Below are positions 10,465-21,756 of a stretch of DNA of 64,000 bases, in pieces (position 1 is the first letter of the stretch; the number at the start of each line of letters is the position of its first letter). Below the pieces are notes generated by a model. It ran no database searches. It saw nothing but the letters and a program-made list of their open reading frames with translations, and was not told where the DNA came from. The stretch spans positions 1,612,001 through 1,676,000 of the forward strand of contig JAWNGF010000010.1 in NCBI GenBank assembly GCA_037039685.1. The letters run 5' to 3'. Both the position numbers and the translations under genes were made by a program. This DNA comes from Ceratobasidium sp. AG-K. Taxonomy: Eukaryota > Basidiomycota > Agaricomycetes > Cantharellales > Ceratobasidiaceae.

Positions 10465-12568
10465 ATGAAGTCGGCTCTTGCTCTGCTTTCTCTCTTGACC
10501 CTTGCGGCTGCCTCTCCGGCGGCGCCTACCGACGATGAATCCCAGCTCCGTATGGGCGTTGACAAGATCATTGCCGAAACCGCTGAAAACGTGTTTGGCG
10601 ACGTCTTTCGTGGCGCGGAGCATCTGCTAGATGCAGTGCTTCATACGGGCGAGAAGGTTGTCCACAAGGTTGAGGGCAAGGTTGAGGAGTGGTCCGTAGG
10701 AAACACAGAGTTTGTCAAACAGGACGACATTGTCTGTGAGTGTTATCACTAGATAAGCTGCGCCGCAGTGGCTAACAATTCTCCCAGATGAGCGGTTCCG
10801 CCACGCGTCGTTCCCAGGATATCAGATCCGAGTCAAGAAACCCCAGCTCTGCGACCCGAACGTGAAGCAGTACAGTGGCTACCTTGACATTAGTGACGAC
10901 AAGCATTTGTTTTTCTGGTGCGTTTTTCATTTGTCGTTTCGGGTATTACATTTGTTTACCCCGTATCCAGGTTCTTCGAGTCGCGTGCCAACCCCGCAAA
11001 GGCCCCACTCGTCGTGCTCTGGCTCAACGGTGGACCAGGTTGCTCTTCGTCGACTGGTTTATTGTTCGAGCTCGGACCTTGCAACATTGCGAATGATGGC
11101 AAGAACACGACCTACAACAAGTACTCATGGAACACCCACGCCAACATGCTTTTCCTTGATCGTACGTACCCTACTTGATGGGTTCTGTTCGAGTGCTGAC
11201 AATTATCATAGAACCAATCAATGTTGGCTACTCGTACTCGGAGCACGGCGGCGTAAACAACTCTCCAGTCGCGGCCGAGGATGTGTGGTCGTTCCTGGAG
11301 CTGTTTGTCAACAGGTTCCCCGAGTACTCTGGAAGCCTGCACATTTCCGGAGAGTCGTATGGCGGAACCTACTTGCCCAACATTGCACATGTGATCCATA
11401 AGAAGAACAAGGAGATCAAGGCTCGTGCCGAGAAGGGACTGCAGTCGCCTGACAAGGTCCGCGTGCTCAACCTGGACAGTGTCTTGATCGGAAATGGTAC
11501 GGGAGACTGCTCTGCGTTTATTGCCTACCCAAGCTGATAATTTTGCAGGCTTGACCGAGCCGTACACCCAGTTTGCTTCGGTGCCCGAGTATGCTTGCGA
11601 CGGCCCCTATCCCGTGTTTGACACCAACGGCCCACAGTGCACCAGCCTCCGTGCCAAGGTCCCGACCTGCCAACGTTTGATCAAGAGCTGCTATGATTAC
11701 AACAACCGCCTGTCTTGCGTTCCTGCTGCGTTGTACTGCTGGTCGCAAATGTTCGGTTCCTTCCAGGTGAGCGTCAACATCAAAATTGTATTAGTTTTCG
11801 CTAACGTGGATGCCGTTACTAGCAACTCGGACTCAACCCGTATGATGTCCGTCGCAAGTGCAACAAGGCCGAGGACGGTGACCTGTGCTACCGCCAACTC
11901 GAGTGGATCGAGACGTACATGAACGACGAGAAGGTCAAGTCTGAGCTTGGTGCTGTTGCTAGCCGCGAGTTCACCAGTGAGTCCATCGGTGGTAGCTATG
12001 TTTATGTTAGCTAATCGAGCTCGATAGGCTGCAATATGGACGTCAACAAGGCATTCATGATGCAAGGCGATGGCATGCATAATGCCGCCGCACTTCTGCC
12101 TGAGCTCATCGAGGATGGTGTGCGTCTGCTTATCTATGCCGGTAACGCTGGTTAGTAGTCTTCGTGGGTATTTCCCGTGGTGTGTTCTGACTTGACTTGC
12201 CCCGATTGCAGACTTCATGTGCAATGCTATCGTAAGTTCCCTCAGCAAGTAGATCTTGGATTGATTGTCTGACTGGCATTCCACAGGGTAACCTCCAATG
12301 GCTCGAGGGTCTCGAGACCTCCTTCCAAGCCGACTTCCAGGCCGCCAAGCAAGTTCCCTTCGTTCCCCTCTCGAGCAAGACCAACAAGCCTGCTGGCTTT
12401 GTCAAGACTGCTGGTGGCAAGGGTCAGTTCACCGCCGGCAACGTGACGTATGTGCAGATCTACGATGCTGGACACATGGTGCCGTACGACCAGCCCGAGG
12501 CTGCGTTGGACATGTTTGTGAGGTGGATCATGGATACACCGCTGACTGTTACGACTGGGGATGCGTGA
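10465..12568 (+). CDS. Carboxypeptidase Y-like serine carboxypeptidase (S10)
   Basis: Nine exons: 10465-10735, 10788-10917, 10971-11161, 11212-11496, 11549-11766, 11823-11976, 12028-12150, 12212-12231 and 12287-12568. The eighth is only 20 nt. The product has a signal peptide ([16 protein letters not shown]) and a propeptide, then the mature S10 domain. Catalytic residues are visible: Ser in SGESYGG, Asp in YAGNADFMCN and His in [12 protein letters not shown]. The substrate-binding motif [11 protein letters not shown] is present, as are many Cys expected for disulfides. Carboxypeptidase Y removes C-terminal residues in the vacuole; here vacuolar sorting or secretion are both possible. A divergent piece of a related gene lies at 18.5 kb. 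Confidence 0.93.
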
Positions 12569-13167
12569 TTGGGTTGGGGATGAGGACGACCGCGAGTAAT
12601 GTATTTATGACTTGAATCCGATGCGGTTGGATACGTATGCCTGTTTTCTTATGTTTGACATTGAGGTGCGGTATTCGACCACCGTTGTGGGCGGGCGCAT
12701 GACATCATCAGGACTCTGGAAGGATTTATGGTGTATCGACCAGGTGGTCTGGCAATGTCACCTCAGTCTGATCGACCCTCTTTTTTTCTTATTTTTGCCG
12801 TGAACACTAGCTGTAGAAGAATTGTGCTGAGAACCACCTTCGGGTATCATTCATATCCGCCTGTAACTGTGACTTAGATGGTGGATTGGTAGGCAGATTA
12901 CGGTCATGTGAAATAGCCTTGTGGATGACGAAAAATAACTAACGCACGCACGCATGGTGCATATAAACATGTCGTACGCGAATATTGCATGACGTAGGCT
13001 TTGACATATTAGTTTGTTCATGTGTGGGTTCCCAGTACGAAGGTGTAACAATATCTGAGATCAAACAGAACTTCACAAAAAGTGGAATAGGCTGAAATCA
13101 GGCGAGGGACAGAACGCACGCGGCCGTCAGGGTTACAAAAGAAAACCATCATGCGAACGAGAACAAA
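12569..13167. other. Convergent intergenic region
   Basis: This is the 3' flank of the carboxypeptidase facing the TPR remnant. I see no gene. It includes a T-rich stretch near 12780. Confidence 0.5.
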
Positions 13168-14115
13168 CTAACGGTTGGCGGAAATCTCATCGGCCTGAAC
13201 CATGAGGTCTTTATACTCAGCTCGCCGACCTTGGACGTCGTAGCTCCGCGCGAGATTGCGCATGGCGGTTACAGTGTGCGAGTGGCTATCCCCGAGCACT
13301 CGCTTTCGGCCAGCCAGAGTCTCCACTTATACCATCTCCGCCTCCGTGAGTCGGCCCTGCGCGTAATACGTCCCTGCGAGATTATTCTTGCTGATCAGCG
13401 CGTCAGGGGATTGTCTCCAAATGCTCGCTTTCGAATGGCTACCGTCTCGAGGTTTAGTGTTCCTGCCTCTGCGTACCGGCCTTCACTGTGGGGTCTCAAT
13501 TAACATTAGCAAATGCACTGAACGGAAAATGTCCGCTTTCGGTGAGATATTACATCATTTTTCAGCCATCTCGCGCATGGTTGGCTGTCACCAGTACCAT
13601 AAAAGGTAAATTTGAAGAGGTTCTGGAGCATATTTGCCCCCAGTCACCCCTGAAGATAATCTTCAGCGCATCAGTCACTGAAAGCGGACACGCCCAGTAA
13701 TTTAAGTCGTGAGCTTTCGGTGTTGATATGGCTAGGATTCAGCGCACTTGGCCTCCACAGTGGCTTGATTGTGGTACCCCACAGCTAAGTCTGATATGCT
13801 GGTCAGAGTTGGGGGATGATCGTCTCCAAGACTGCTTTGATCAGCGCTTCGCCCTCTGCTAAACGACCCAGGCAATGATACGTCACTGCCAGGTCTGACG
13901 TACTTAGGTGTGTATCAGGGTGCTCATCTCCGAGCAAACGTTTACGAGCAGCAAGTATCCCGACTTGCAGCGCTTCGGCCTCCGCAAGCCGGCCTTGTCG
14001 GTGATACGTCAACCCGAGTGCTTGCGTGGTCACCAAGTGTCAACATATTCTATTTCCAGGACGCGCTGCTGGGCAGCTGGCACCTCCGGGTAAAGCGCAG
14101 CGGCCTGCTCAAGGC
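13168..14115 (-). pseudogene. TPR-domain remnant of an NLR-like gene
   Basis: The minus strand keeps scattered TPR units clearly related to the neighbouring NLR: LEQAAALYPEVPAAQQRVLE (near 14070-14110), GDEHPDTHLSTSDLAVTYH with GRLAEGEALIKAVLE (13803-13960), then GRYAEAGTLNLETVAIRKR (about 13445-13490). It ends with LAGRKRVLGDSHSHT and MVQADEISANR, closing at TAG 13168-13170. The end parallels the intact gene's MAQADMISVEQ terminus. Units sit in different frames, in-frame stops occur (after ALIKAVLETIIPQL, and inside the GRLTEAEMV unit near 13335), and about 300 nt near 13500-13800 is unrelated. No patatin or NB-ARC part belongs to it. It is the 3' stump of a third gene copy or a partial duplication. 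Confidence 0.7.
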
Positions 14116-14361
14116 GTTCTTTGTTTCTATGTGTTCAACGTATCTACACATGCATTACGCCAGTTTCAGATTACGCGGCTGTTGGCCGGTTTGTTTGTTT
14201 GGTTGACGCATATACCCAGGGCTTGGTAACGGGTAACAGTAAACATCGAACCGGATGGGACTACATAATTCGAAGGGAAATACAGTACGTTAAAATCAGG
14301 CAACGAAAGTGACTCATACGACCCATTACAGGAGGACACCAACATGGGAGTGAGAATGAAA

Positions 14362-17300
14362 CTACTGCTCGACGGAAATCATATCGGCTTGAGCCATTAG
14401 CACTTCGTACTCTGTTTCCCGGCCTTGTGCGTAGTAAGTCCATGCGAGGTTGCGCATGGTGCCCGCAGTGCGGTGGTCGCCATCCCCAAAAAATTTCATT
14501 TGGGTTGCTAACATTTCTACTTGTAACATCTCCGCCTCTGAGAGGAGACCCTGTTTGTAGTACGTCAATGCGAGCCATCCACTGCTGACCAACGTGTCTG
14601 GGTGGTCGCCTCCGAGTACTCGCTTTCGAATGGCGAGCGTCTCTAGGTGGAGGGCCTCCGCCTCTGGGTAGCGGCCTTGGTCGTAGTACCCCCCTGCTAG
14701 ATTGGACATGGTCACCAAGGTATCGGGATGATCGTCTCCGAGCACTCGCTTGCTGAAGCCAAGTACAGTTTTATCCAGCTCTTCCGCCTCCAGCAGTCGG
14801 CCCTGTTTGCTGTACGTTGACGCCAGGTCTGACATGCTTGCCAATGTGTCGGGGTGACCATCTCCCAGCAAGCGCCGACGAGCAGCCAGAGTCTCCGCCG
14901 TGAGCATTTCAGCCTCTACAGCCTGCCCTGTGCCATTGTACGCCCTAGCTAGAGCTGCCATTGTCTTCAGGGTTTCTGCGTGGTCTCTGCCCAGTACACA
15001 CTGCTGAGCGCCCAGCGCCTGTAAAAACAACGCGGTTGCCTGTTCTAGCCGCCCTTCTTGATGATGGGTTCCAGCTACATAAACCATCGCATGAAGGGTA
15101 GCAGGATGATCGGGCCCTAGAATACGGGACCTAGTGTCTAGCACGTGTAGCTCCAGTTGCGCGACCTGCCTCACTTGCCCAATTGCGCTAAACACCTCGA
15201 TGTACTCCCATGCATTGTTCGAGTTTGGCGTTGGGCAGAAGCTCATGATCTCGTTCACGTGAGGAGCTACCGCTCGCCGAAAGATAAAATCGTCGCTACT
15301 TGTCTCTGGGCCAATGGATAGTGCCAGCAAGAACGCGGATCGCTCAATTGCAACAGATATTTCCGGTGCTAGCGCGCGCGTCCATTCTTGCACGAGTGGA
15401 TGAAGCTGATAGACGTGATTCAGGGTGTCAAACGCTACCAGCGATAAGCACACTAACTCTCCCATTGTCTCCAGGAATAGCCTGCTGCTCCAGCCTTTCT
15501 TACCGGCAAAGAGTTGAAGGACGTCTTTGACCTCGCGTTGTGCATCTACCTCGGCGTTCGTCGGTGGAACTGCTGGCTGGTACTTCTCTGAGTTTTGATA
15601 TGCACGACAGAAGATACGCTCGGAGATATAGTCGCGATGCAAGAACGCCGCTAGGCCTAGAACTCGCCTGGATGCAGCGCCGACTTGCTTGTAGCTGAGA
15701 TCCCAGGTGAGGTGAACAGATCGTTCGTAGCTTTGGATCTTCATCCCAGAGCTTCCAGTGACTCCCAGCATCTCTTCTGGCTCTGCAACAAGTATTTCGT
15801 AGTACTGCTCAATGCTGCACTTGTTTCGACAAATGTATGCGCCACATTGGGCTATTGCCAAGGCCAAGTAGCCCAGCTTCTGCAAGTGACCGAATATAAA
15901 CACCTTCAATGGCCAGCTTTGGAGAACACGTATATAAATACCTTGAGCAATGCAATAGCCGCTGATTTCTCCGAATCCTTCAATCTACTTTGACTGAGTC
16001 CCGCCGACTTCAAGAGCAGCTGAAGCGCATCCTCGGGGTCTAGTTCCGATATGTTGTACTGAGCGCTATTTTCTTCGGCCAGACGGACTACCTCTAGGTG
16101 CCTTGTGGTGATCAAGATGCTATATTCATCTTTTCGTGGAAAGTACTCGTGTAATTCAACGCTAGGATCGTCCACATTGTCGAATAGCAGCAGCCAGCGC
16201 GCACCTCGACTTCCAAGCCATTCCAAGGCATCTATATATGCGTCCCCAATATGCTTAGAGACGGCGAATGCACTGAGTGATGTCTCTATGTTCTGATGAG
16301 ATGATCCGTCGATAAAAAGTACACCCTCTACCCTACGTTTGGCTACTCGTCAGTCACTCGTGCGTCTATGGAACCATTGACACGCATACCTTGGGGCCAT
16401 CAGCTCCGCTGACCTCAGTGCTGTCTGGGTTTTGCCGGCGCCACCCAATCCGAAGAGGACAAACACTTTACGAGCTGGATCGTCCTTCTCGAAGTACTTC
16501 CTGACTGTATCGACTTCTTTGCTCCGGCCTATAAACAACGCTGTTGGGCGCGGGCAGTCTATGTATGTCGTTGCGAATGGGGTCGTTAGGAGGGATGCAC
16601 GACCGTCTATGGGACGTTAGTAATCACGTCCAGCTCAGAAGGATAAAGCCTGCATACACCCACCTATATAGTGAGTCTTAGTCGTGCCCAGCCTCCTGAG
16701 TATCCCTTCCACCAAGGCGTCGATGAGTTGGCTGGTATCTACCCGCAGCATATAAGCTGCCGTGTGGCCTGCAACCTCGCTTTGCTTCTCCCAATCGCTT
16801 GGTTCGAGGCCCTGCATTCCTTGGTTCACATTTAGTCGATAGTACACTCCCTTTGTTTCCAAAAATCGGGCTGCCATTTCTTCTGCTATCCTCTCATTAT
16901 CCGTCGCCAGATCGTGAGCTACCCGCAGTACGCGCGGGATACTGTAAGGCAACAGGCGCTCGTGCCAACTTGGTTTTACCAACTGAATCGTGCGTGCGTG
17001 CCCCGTCCCAATGCTAACCACAGATGCCACTGCACGGTCGGGATATAGCGATGCCGCTTCGCGAAGTAGCTGGGATGTTGGATTGCTACACCCGAGCCTG
17101 CCGCCTACATAGTGCTGACCAACTCCAAGCTCGCCTATCTCGATACTCTTGAACAGTTCAGGATGGGCTGTACTCGCTCGTAGCGCTTTCCATATCGAAC
17201 AGTCGGGCATGGCGTTGGCATAGGCCGGGTAGGTCCTGAACGGACAGGGGAGTCCAGCGTTCATATTATGAGCAGACATCGCATACACCACCCTGACAAT

Positions 17301-17883
17301 GGCCGTAATTAGCCTACCACTTGGACAGAGCACTGGAAAAGTATACATACACTTTGCACTTGATCGCTCTTGGGCTGTCCTCCATCATCCGCTCTTCCGG
17401 GTCTCCTGTTACTCTTGTGATAATCATCTTTAGACACTCCTCCATCTTCTTTGCGCTGAATACTCCTGACCCGCCGCTCACGGCCGCCTTTTTATTGTTA
17501 TAGATATTGGACGCCAAATCGGTATATGCCCTGATCGCGTCATCCACGCTCATCCTCAGTCGACCAAGCATGACCGCGCATATTCTGCACCAAATCTCGA
17601 GTTGCACGTGTTGGCTCAGCGGAATCGTGGTATCCACTTACGCTCCGGTCCCGGTGCCCGCGATGAGGTCGAAATGCTCCCACGGGTCAGGTCTTTTATC
17701 CAAACCGGCTTTTAGTTGAAGTCGATCCATGACTTCCTTGAGAATCAGCAGCGAGGAAAGCCCAGTGATTCCCCCACCATCTGTCCTTGCGTTCACTCAG
17801 ATGAGTCCGCTGGAATACGCGAATAGCTACCTACCGAATGATAACAGGTTTAACCCTGACACCTGGCCCGCGTTATCCGTCAT
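14362..17883 (-). CDS. Patatin-NB-ARC-TPR NLR-like protein (inactive patatin)
   Basis: Seven exons close in frame (17883-17835, 17780-17642, 17584-17360, 17292-16664, 16606-16390, 16332-15942, 15879-14362), giving 1055 residues. Order: patatin-like domain (about 12-330), NB-ARC (about 370-620), winged-helix-like linker, then six TPR units of exactly 42 residues (about 795-1050). NB-ARC motifs are good: P-loop GLGGAGKTQ (400-408), Walker B LLLFDNVDDP, ILITTRHLEV and a GLPLA-like LGYLALAIAQ. The patatin oxyanion loop is DGGGITGL (17-24), but the nucleophile elbow reads GTGTGA (Gly60 where Ser is expected) and the acid motif reads YVGGRLG (Gly201 where Asp is expected). Fungal proteins of this architecture, such as Neurospora PLP-1, trigger non-self cell death. 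The third exon uses a GTGCAA donor. Loss of lipase activity is inferred. Confidence 0.85.
14395..15180 (-). repeat. Six 126-nt in-frame TPR repeats
   Basis: Within the last exon of the NLR-like gene, units recur every 42 codons. Each carries an LG-x-x-H-P-x-T-L start followed by LA-x-x-Y-x-x-Q-G-R-x-x-E-A-E. The LGxDH marks fall at exon-frame residues 264, 306, 348, 390, 432 and 474, an exact 42-residue period, the kinesin-light-chain style of TPR. The middle units are the most alike. Confidence 0.8.
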
Positions 17884-18470
17884 ATCGGGTGCGAATGAGT
17901 ATGTAGTTCTCAAGATTGTGCGCGTCGTTTCATAGAGCGCTAGTGGCGGTCAGGCTTGTCTCGAAAAAACTGAGGCAGTGCTCATCTTACTCCGTTGCCG
18001 ATCGGGTCGTTGACGGATGTAAAGTTGTCCGCGCTTGGACATTGCCCAACCATAACAGTGGTCGCTCGCTCATAAATTTTGGTTTTGCGAGTAGGGAATC
18101 GGTGTGGTGCTTTGATGCTGCCTTTAAAAGGTAAAATGCGCTTTTACAAGTTTGATAGAAATTCGAAATTCAAGGGAGCCGTGGTGCATGTTATGTCAAA
18201 CGCTACTGTCTGTCCGTAATTGGTACCAAAGATCAATGGATGGCACAAGAGCATGGGTTTAGGGAGGATGATACATAAAAGGGCGCAGTATGAGATCTTG
18301 AACGAGGCTGCTCATAATTGGACCTGAGTTGGCTTGAGACCACTTGCATAAAACTGGGAGATACCAGGATATATATTGACGAGGCTTAGTGAAAACTTCT
18401 CGAGGGACAGTAAAGCCGTTTGTGAATCTAGTCAGCGGATGATACACTGTCCCATGGTTGCTCACCTTGT
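17884..18470. other. Spacer between NLR-like gene and NLR pseudogene
   Basis: This contains the presumed promoter of the intact NLR-like gene. No coding sequence was recognised. Confidence 0.5.
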
Positions 18471-18552
18471 GCCAACCCGGCCAAGGCTCAGCTCGTGCTG
18501 TGGCTCAACGGAGGACCAGGCTGCGCTTCGTCGACTGGTTTGTTGTTTGGGC
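18471..18552 (+). pseudogene. Fragment of a serine carboxypeptidase (S10) exon
   Basis: The plus strand reads about 27 codons corresponding to exon 3 of the 10.5 kb carboxypeptidase: [18 protein letters not shown], then ASSTGLLF. The nucleotide match to 10985-11070 is strong but not identical, so the source was probably another S10 paralogue. The piece ends abruptly at about 18552, exactly where the minus-strand NB-ARC sequence of the decayed NLR begins. No upstream or downstream S10 exon is nearby, so it is a stranded fragment. Confidence 0.75.
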
Positions 18553-20546
18553 GCCCTCACCCTGTGCTAGACCGGCTACCTCCAGATGCCTTGTAGTAAT
18601 CAATACGCAGTATCCACCACCTCGAGGGAAGTACTCATGCACTCGAATGTTAGGGTCGTCGACGTCGTCGAATACGACCAGCCAATGCATCTTCCGCTTT
18701 CCGAGCCACATGAGTGCGCCCATGTATGCGTTGCCAATATGCTTGGAGGTGGCAAAGGCGCTCAGTCCTACCTCAATGTTTTCACGAGAGGATCCATTGA
18801 TAATCATCAGGCCTTCAAACCTGAGTCCGAGATGCACGTCAATACTTCCCATATTTACGGGCTGAGGGCCTGGACATGCCTTGGTGCCGGTAACTCAGCG
18901 GATTTCAACGCGGTCTGGGTCTTCCTAGCACCATCCAGCCCAAGCAGCACAAACACCTTTTGAGTACTCTCATCATTCTCAAAGTAGTTCTTGATTGTGT
19001 TAATATCGTTGGTTCGCCCGGTAAAAAATGTTGTCGCATCAAGAAAAAGGCGCCAGCTAATCCGCACTAATCCACCCGAGAATACTTGGGACATGGCGAG
19101 GGGAACTAATCGAAGCAACGCCACAATTGAGTAAGACCCTTATTAGTTGTTTTAGCCAAGTGGCATTTGAAACATGACCGTTTTAGCACCACATTGGTTC
19201 TGTTTAGTGTTCCTTTTTTCCTGATGCTCGGAGGCGGGCGGTCGATGTGAGGCCGCAAACGGGGTAGAGAAACGCACAGCTATCTATCGGAGGTCAGCAA
19301 TTGTATCCTCGGTCCCAGCTACAATGTCATCTCGCCTATTTGATGAGTTTTAGCGGCTCCGGTCCTCTTGTACACGCCTTTCACTATTGCGTCGATCAGC
19401 TAGCCGGTTTCTGTTCGCATGCTATATGCGGTCGTATGAGCAGCAACCTCGTTCTGCTTCTCCCACTCGCCCGCTTCAATACTTTGCATCCCTTGGTTCA
19501 CGTTCAGTCGATAGTATACCCCTCTGGCTTCTGAGAAGCGGGAGGCCGTCTCCTCGGCCACTCGCTCATTATGCGTTGTTAGATCGCGTGGTACCTGCAG
19601 TACACGCGGAATAATATGAGGCGAGAGCCGCTCGTGCCAACTCGGCTTTGGCACCTGGATTCATGCGTGCCCGTCCCGTCCCAATGCTAACGACGGATCC
19701 GACAGTACGGTCAGGGAATAGCGAAGAAGCTTCCTTCAGTAGTTGCGATGTCGGATTGCTACATCCGAGTCCACCGCCTACATGGTGCTGCTCGACGCCG
19801 AGTTCACCGATCCCGATACTCTTGAATAGTTCGGGATGAGCTGTGCTTGCTCGTAACGCTTTCCATATCGGACAGTCGGGTATTACGTTGGCATTGGCGG
19901 GGTAGGCCCCGAGTGAGCAGGGGAGTCCAGCATTCATGTTGTGTGCAGACATCGCATACACGACTCTAGCTGCGGTCAGGATCAGCCTGTCGCTTCGACT
20001 GATGAACGGAGATGAGTGCATATACTTTACACTTTACGTCCCTCGGGTTCTGCTCCATCATCCGCTCGTCAGGGTCTCGGTCTGCTTTTTGATGATTTTC
20101 TTGAGGCTTTCTTCCAGCTTTTTTGCTTTAAAAATCTCCGATCCACTGCTCACGGCTGCCTTTCTTCCATTAAACACATTGGACGCTAACTCGGCGTATG
20201 CTCTGATTGAATCGTCCACGTTCATCCTCAACCGTCCGAGCATAACCGCGCATATCCTAAACCCTAGTATCAATGAAATTTTCAGCGGACGCTCGGCCCA
20301 CACTTACGCTCCGGTACGAGTGCCTGCGATGAGATCGAAGTGCTCCCATGGGTCGGGTCGTTTACTCAGACCGGCCTTGGCTTGAAGCTGAATCATGACT
20401 TCCTTCAGCAACAGGAGTGGAGACAGTCCGGTAATCCCCCCACCATCTGTCCGTGCGTTCAATGCGAGGTTCGGCTCAGTTCAAACATTAGCGCTCACCA
20501 AAGGACAACAAACTCAGCCCATGCGCCGCGTCTGTATAATCCGTCA
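18553..20546 (-). pseudogene. Decayed patatin-NB-ARC NLR-like gene, truncated
   Basis: This is a paralogue of the 14.4-17.9 kb gene with many breaks. The start codon aligned with that gene's ATG is GTG (20544-20546). A 1-nt deletion near 20080-20100 shifts frame in the patatin region and a 1-nt insertion near 19650-19680 shifts it again. A TAG at about 19400 replaces a Gln/Leu-region codon, and the P-loop is degraded to GLDGARKTQ. Walker B (WLVVFDDVDDP) and VLITTRHLEV survive. Sequence stops after LAQGEGA at about 18553, where it meets the S10 fragment, so the rest of NB-ARC and all TPRs are gone. Its patatin elbow reads GTRTGA and its acid motif HVGGGLG, so this copy also lacks the Ser and Asp of the dyad. 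Confidence 0.85.
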
Positions 20547-21756
20547 CGTCATGTATCTTGCTCGAGGTCCGTACCTTCCAGATAGTGAGTGTTAAATGGT
20601 ATGTAGTGGTCGCCAAGTTTAAGGTGATGGTATGGGCAGTGCAGTTCTGCGTGCTTCGACTGCTCGTGTGTACCGATGGGCGCTTTGGAGCATTCCTGGA
20701 TGCAAATCCTGACAGCGTTTAGCCTCGACACCGGTCTCCGATATAAGAGGGCAATCCTCGACTACGGCAATTCCAAGTTAGTTTACCTTGACCCGATTCT
20801 CAACCATGCGTAGGTTGTACAGAGCATATTTGCCTCCAATAGTACCCTGTCGGTATCCGGTCAGACACCTCACCGATGCAGTTGATCCGGCTAGAAGACA
20901 GGCAGGACAGCTCAAAACTGCATGTATGAGTGCAACAACCCTTGGAATTGATTGCGCTGTGCTCGGCTCATACTAGAGACAAAAGGGGAATTCCACCGTG
21001 TTTGGGTTCCGCAGTCGCGTCGAGGCGCTCGAGGGGTCCCAGCTTTGCTAGTTGGATGCAGAGCGATGTGAATACCGTGAGCACCCACATTGTGATAGCT
21101 TAGACGTCACCCTGAAATATCTTATTGTTGGTACGCAGTGAGAGCGCGCAATCAAGCAATTGGCGAGTTCAGAGTAGAAAGGATCGCGAAATTGTAATTA
21201 TGGCACTCGCTAACCTAGGGAACGAGCAAATGGAGATCCTGTGAGTGTATGTAAATGCCGTTACGAGCATTATTAATGGGTACGTGAACGAGACACGACG
21301 CCACGATCTAGAAAACTCACTTGTTTCGGCCGTATATATAGACAATACAAGAGACACTTCGGGATTTAGAGATATTGCGCTTGAGGCTGGGTTTATGTTG
21401 CTCAGTGTCATATAGGAATTCCCAGGAGTATTGCGTATTACCGTCGCGTAAGAAATCAACTTCGTTGACCAACACTGAGCTCAAGTAACAAGTAGCCCTA
21501 ACTCGCATAATTCATAATTGTGGATACAAACGCCTATTATGGTACAAATAAAGAAAGCCGTCTACGAGGCGCAAGCCAAGCCAAGCCGGCTACATATATA
21601 GGGAAATAATATCCCCTAGGAGATAGGGACAATACATAGATACGTAAGAGTAAGAAATTGATGATCATGATATGTCGTGACAGAGTGAGATAAATGCGGG
21701 CGTCTATATGGTAAATTGTAGTGGTGTGTTGGTGATTCGGTTCGGTTCGGGTTTGA
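20547..21756. other. No recognisable gene
   Basis: About 1.2 kb with scattered short frames on both strands (for example 21169-21508 minus). None matches a family I know and no convincing exon chain could be built. It may contain decayed sequence. Confidence 0.45.

Noticed and set aside
17290..17365. Apparent frame mismatch at the third intron of the NLR-like gene when the GTATGT donor is used.
   Set aside because: A GTGCAA donor six nt upstream keeps the frame. The decayed copy has the equivalent GTGTAA at the same place, so this is a normal splice site and not a frameshift.
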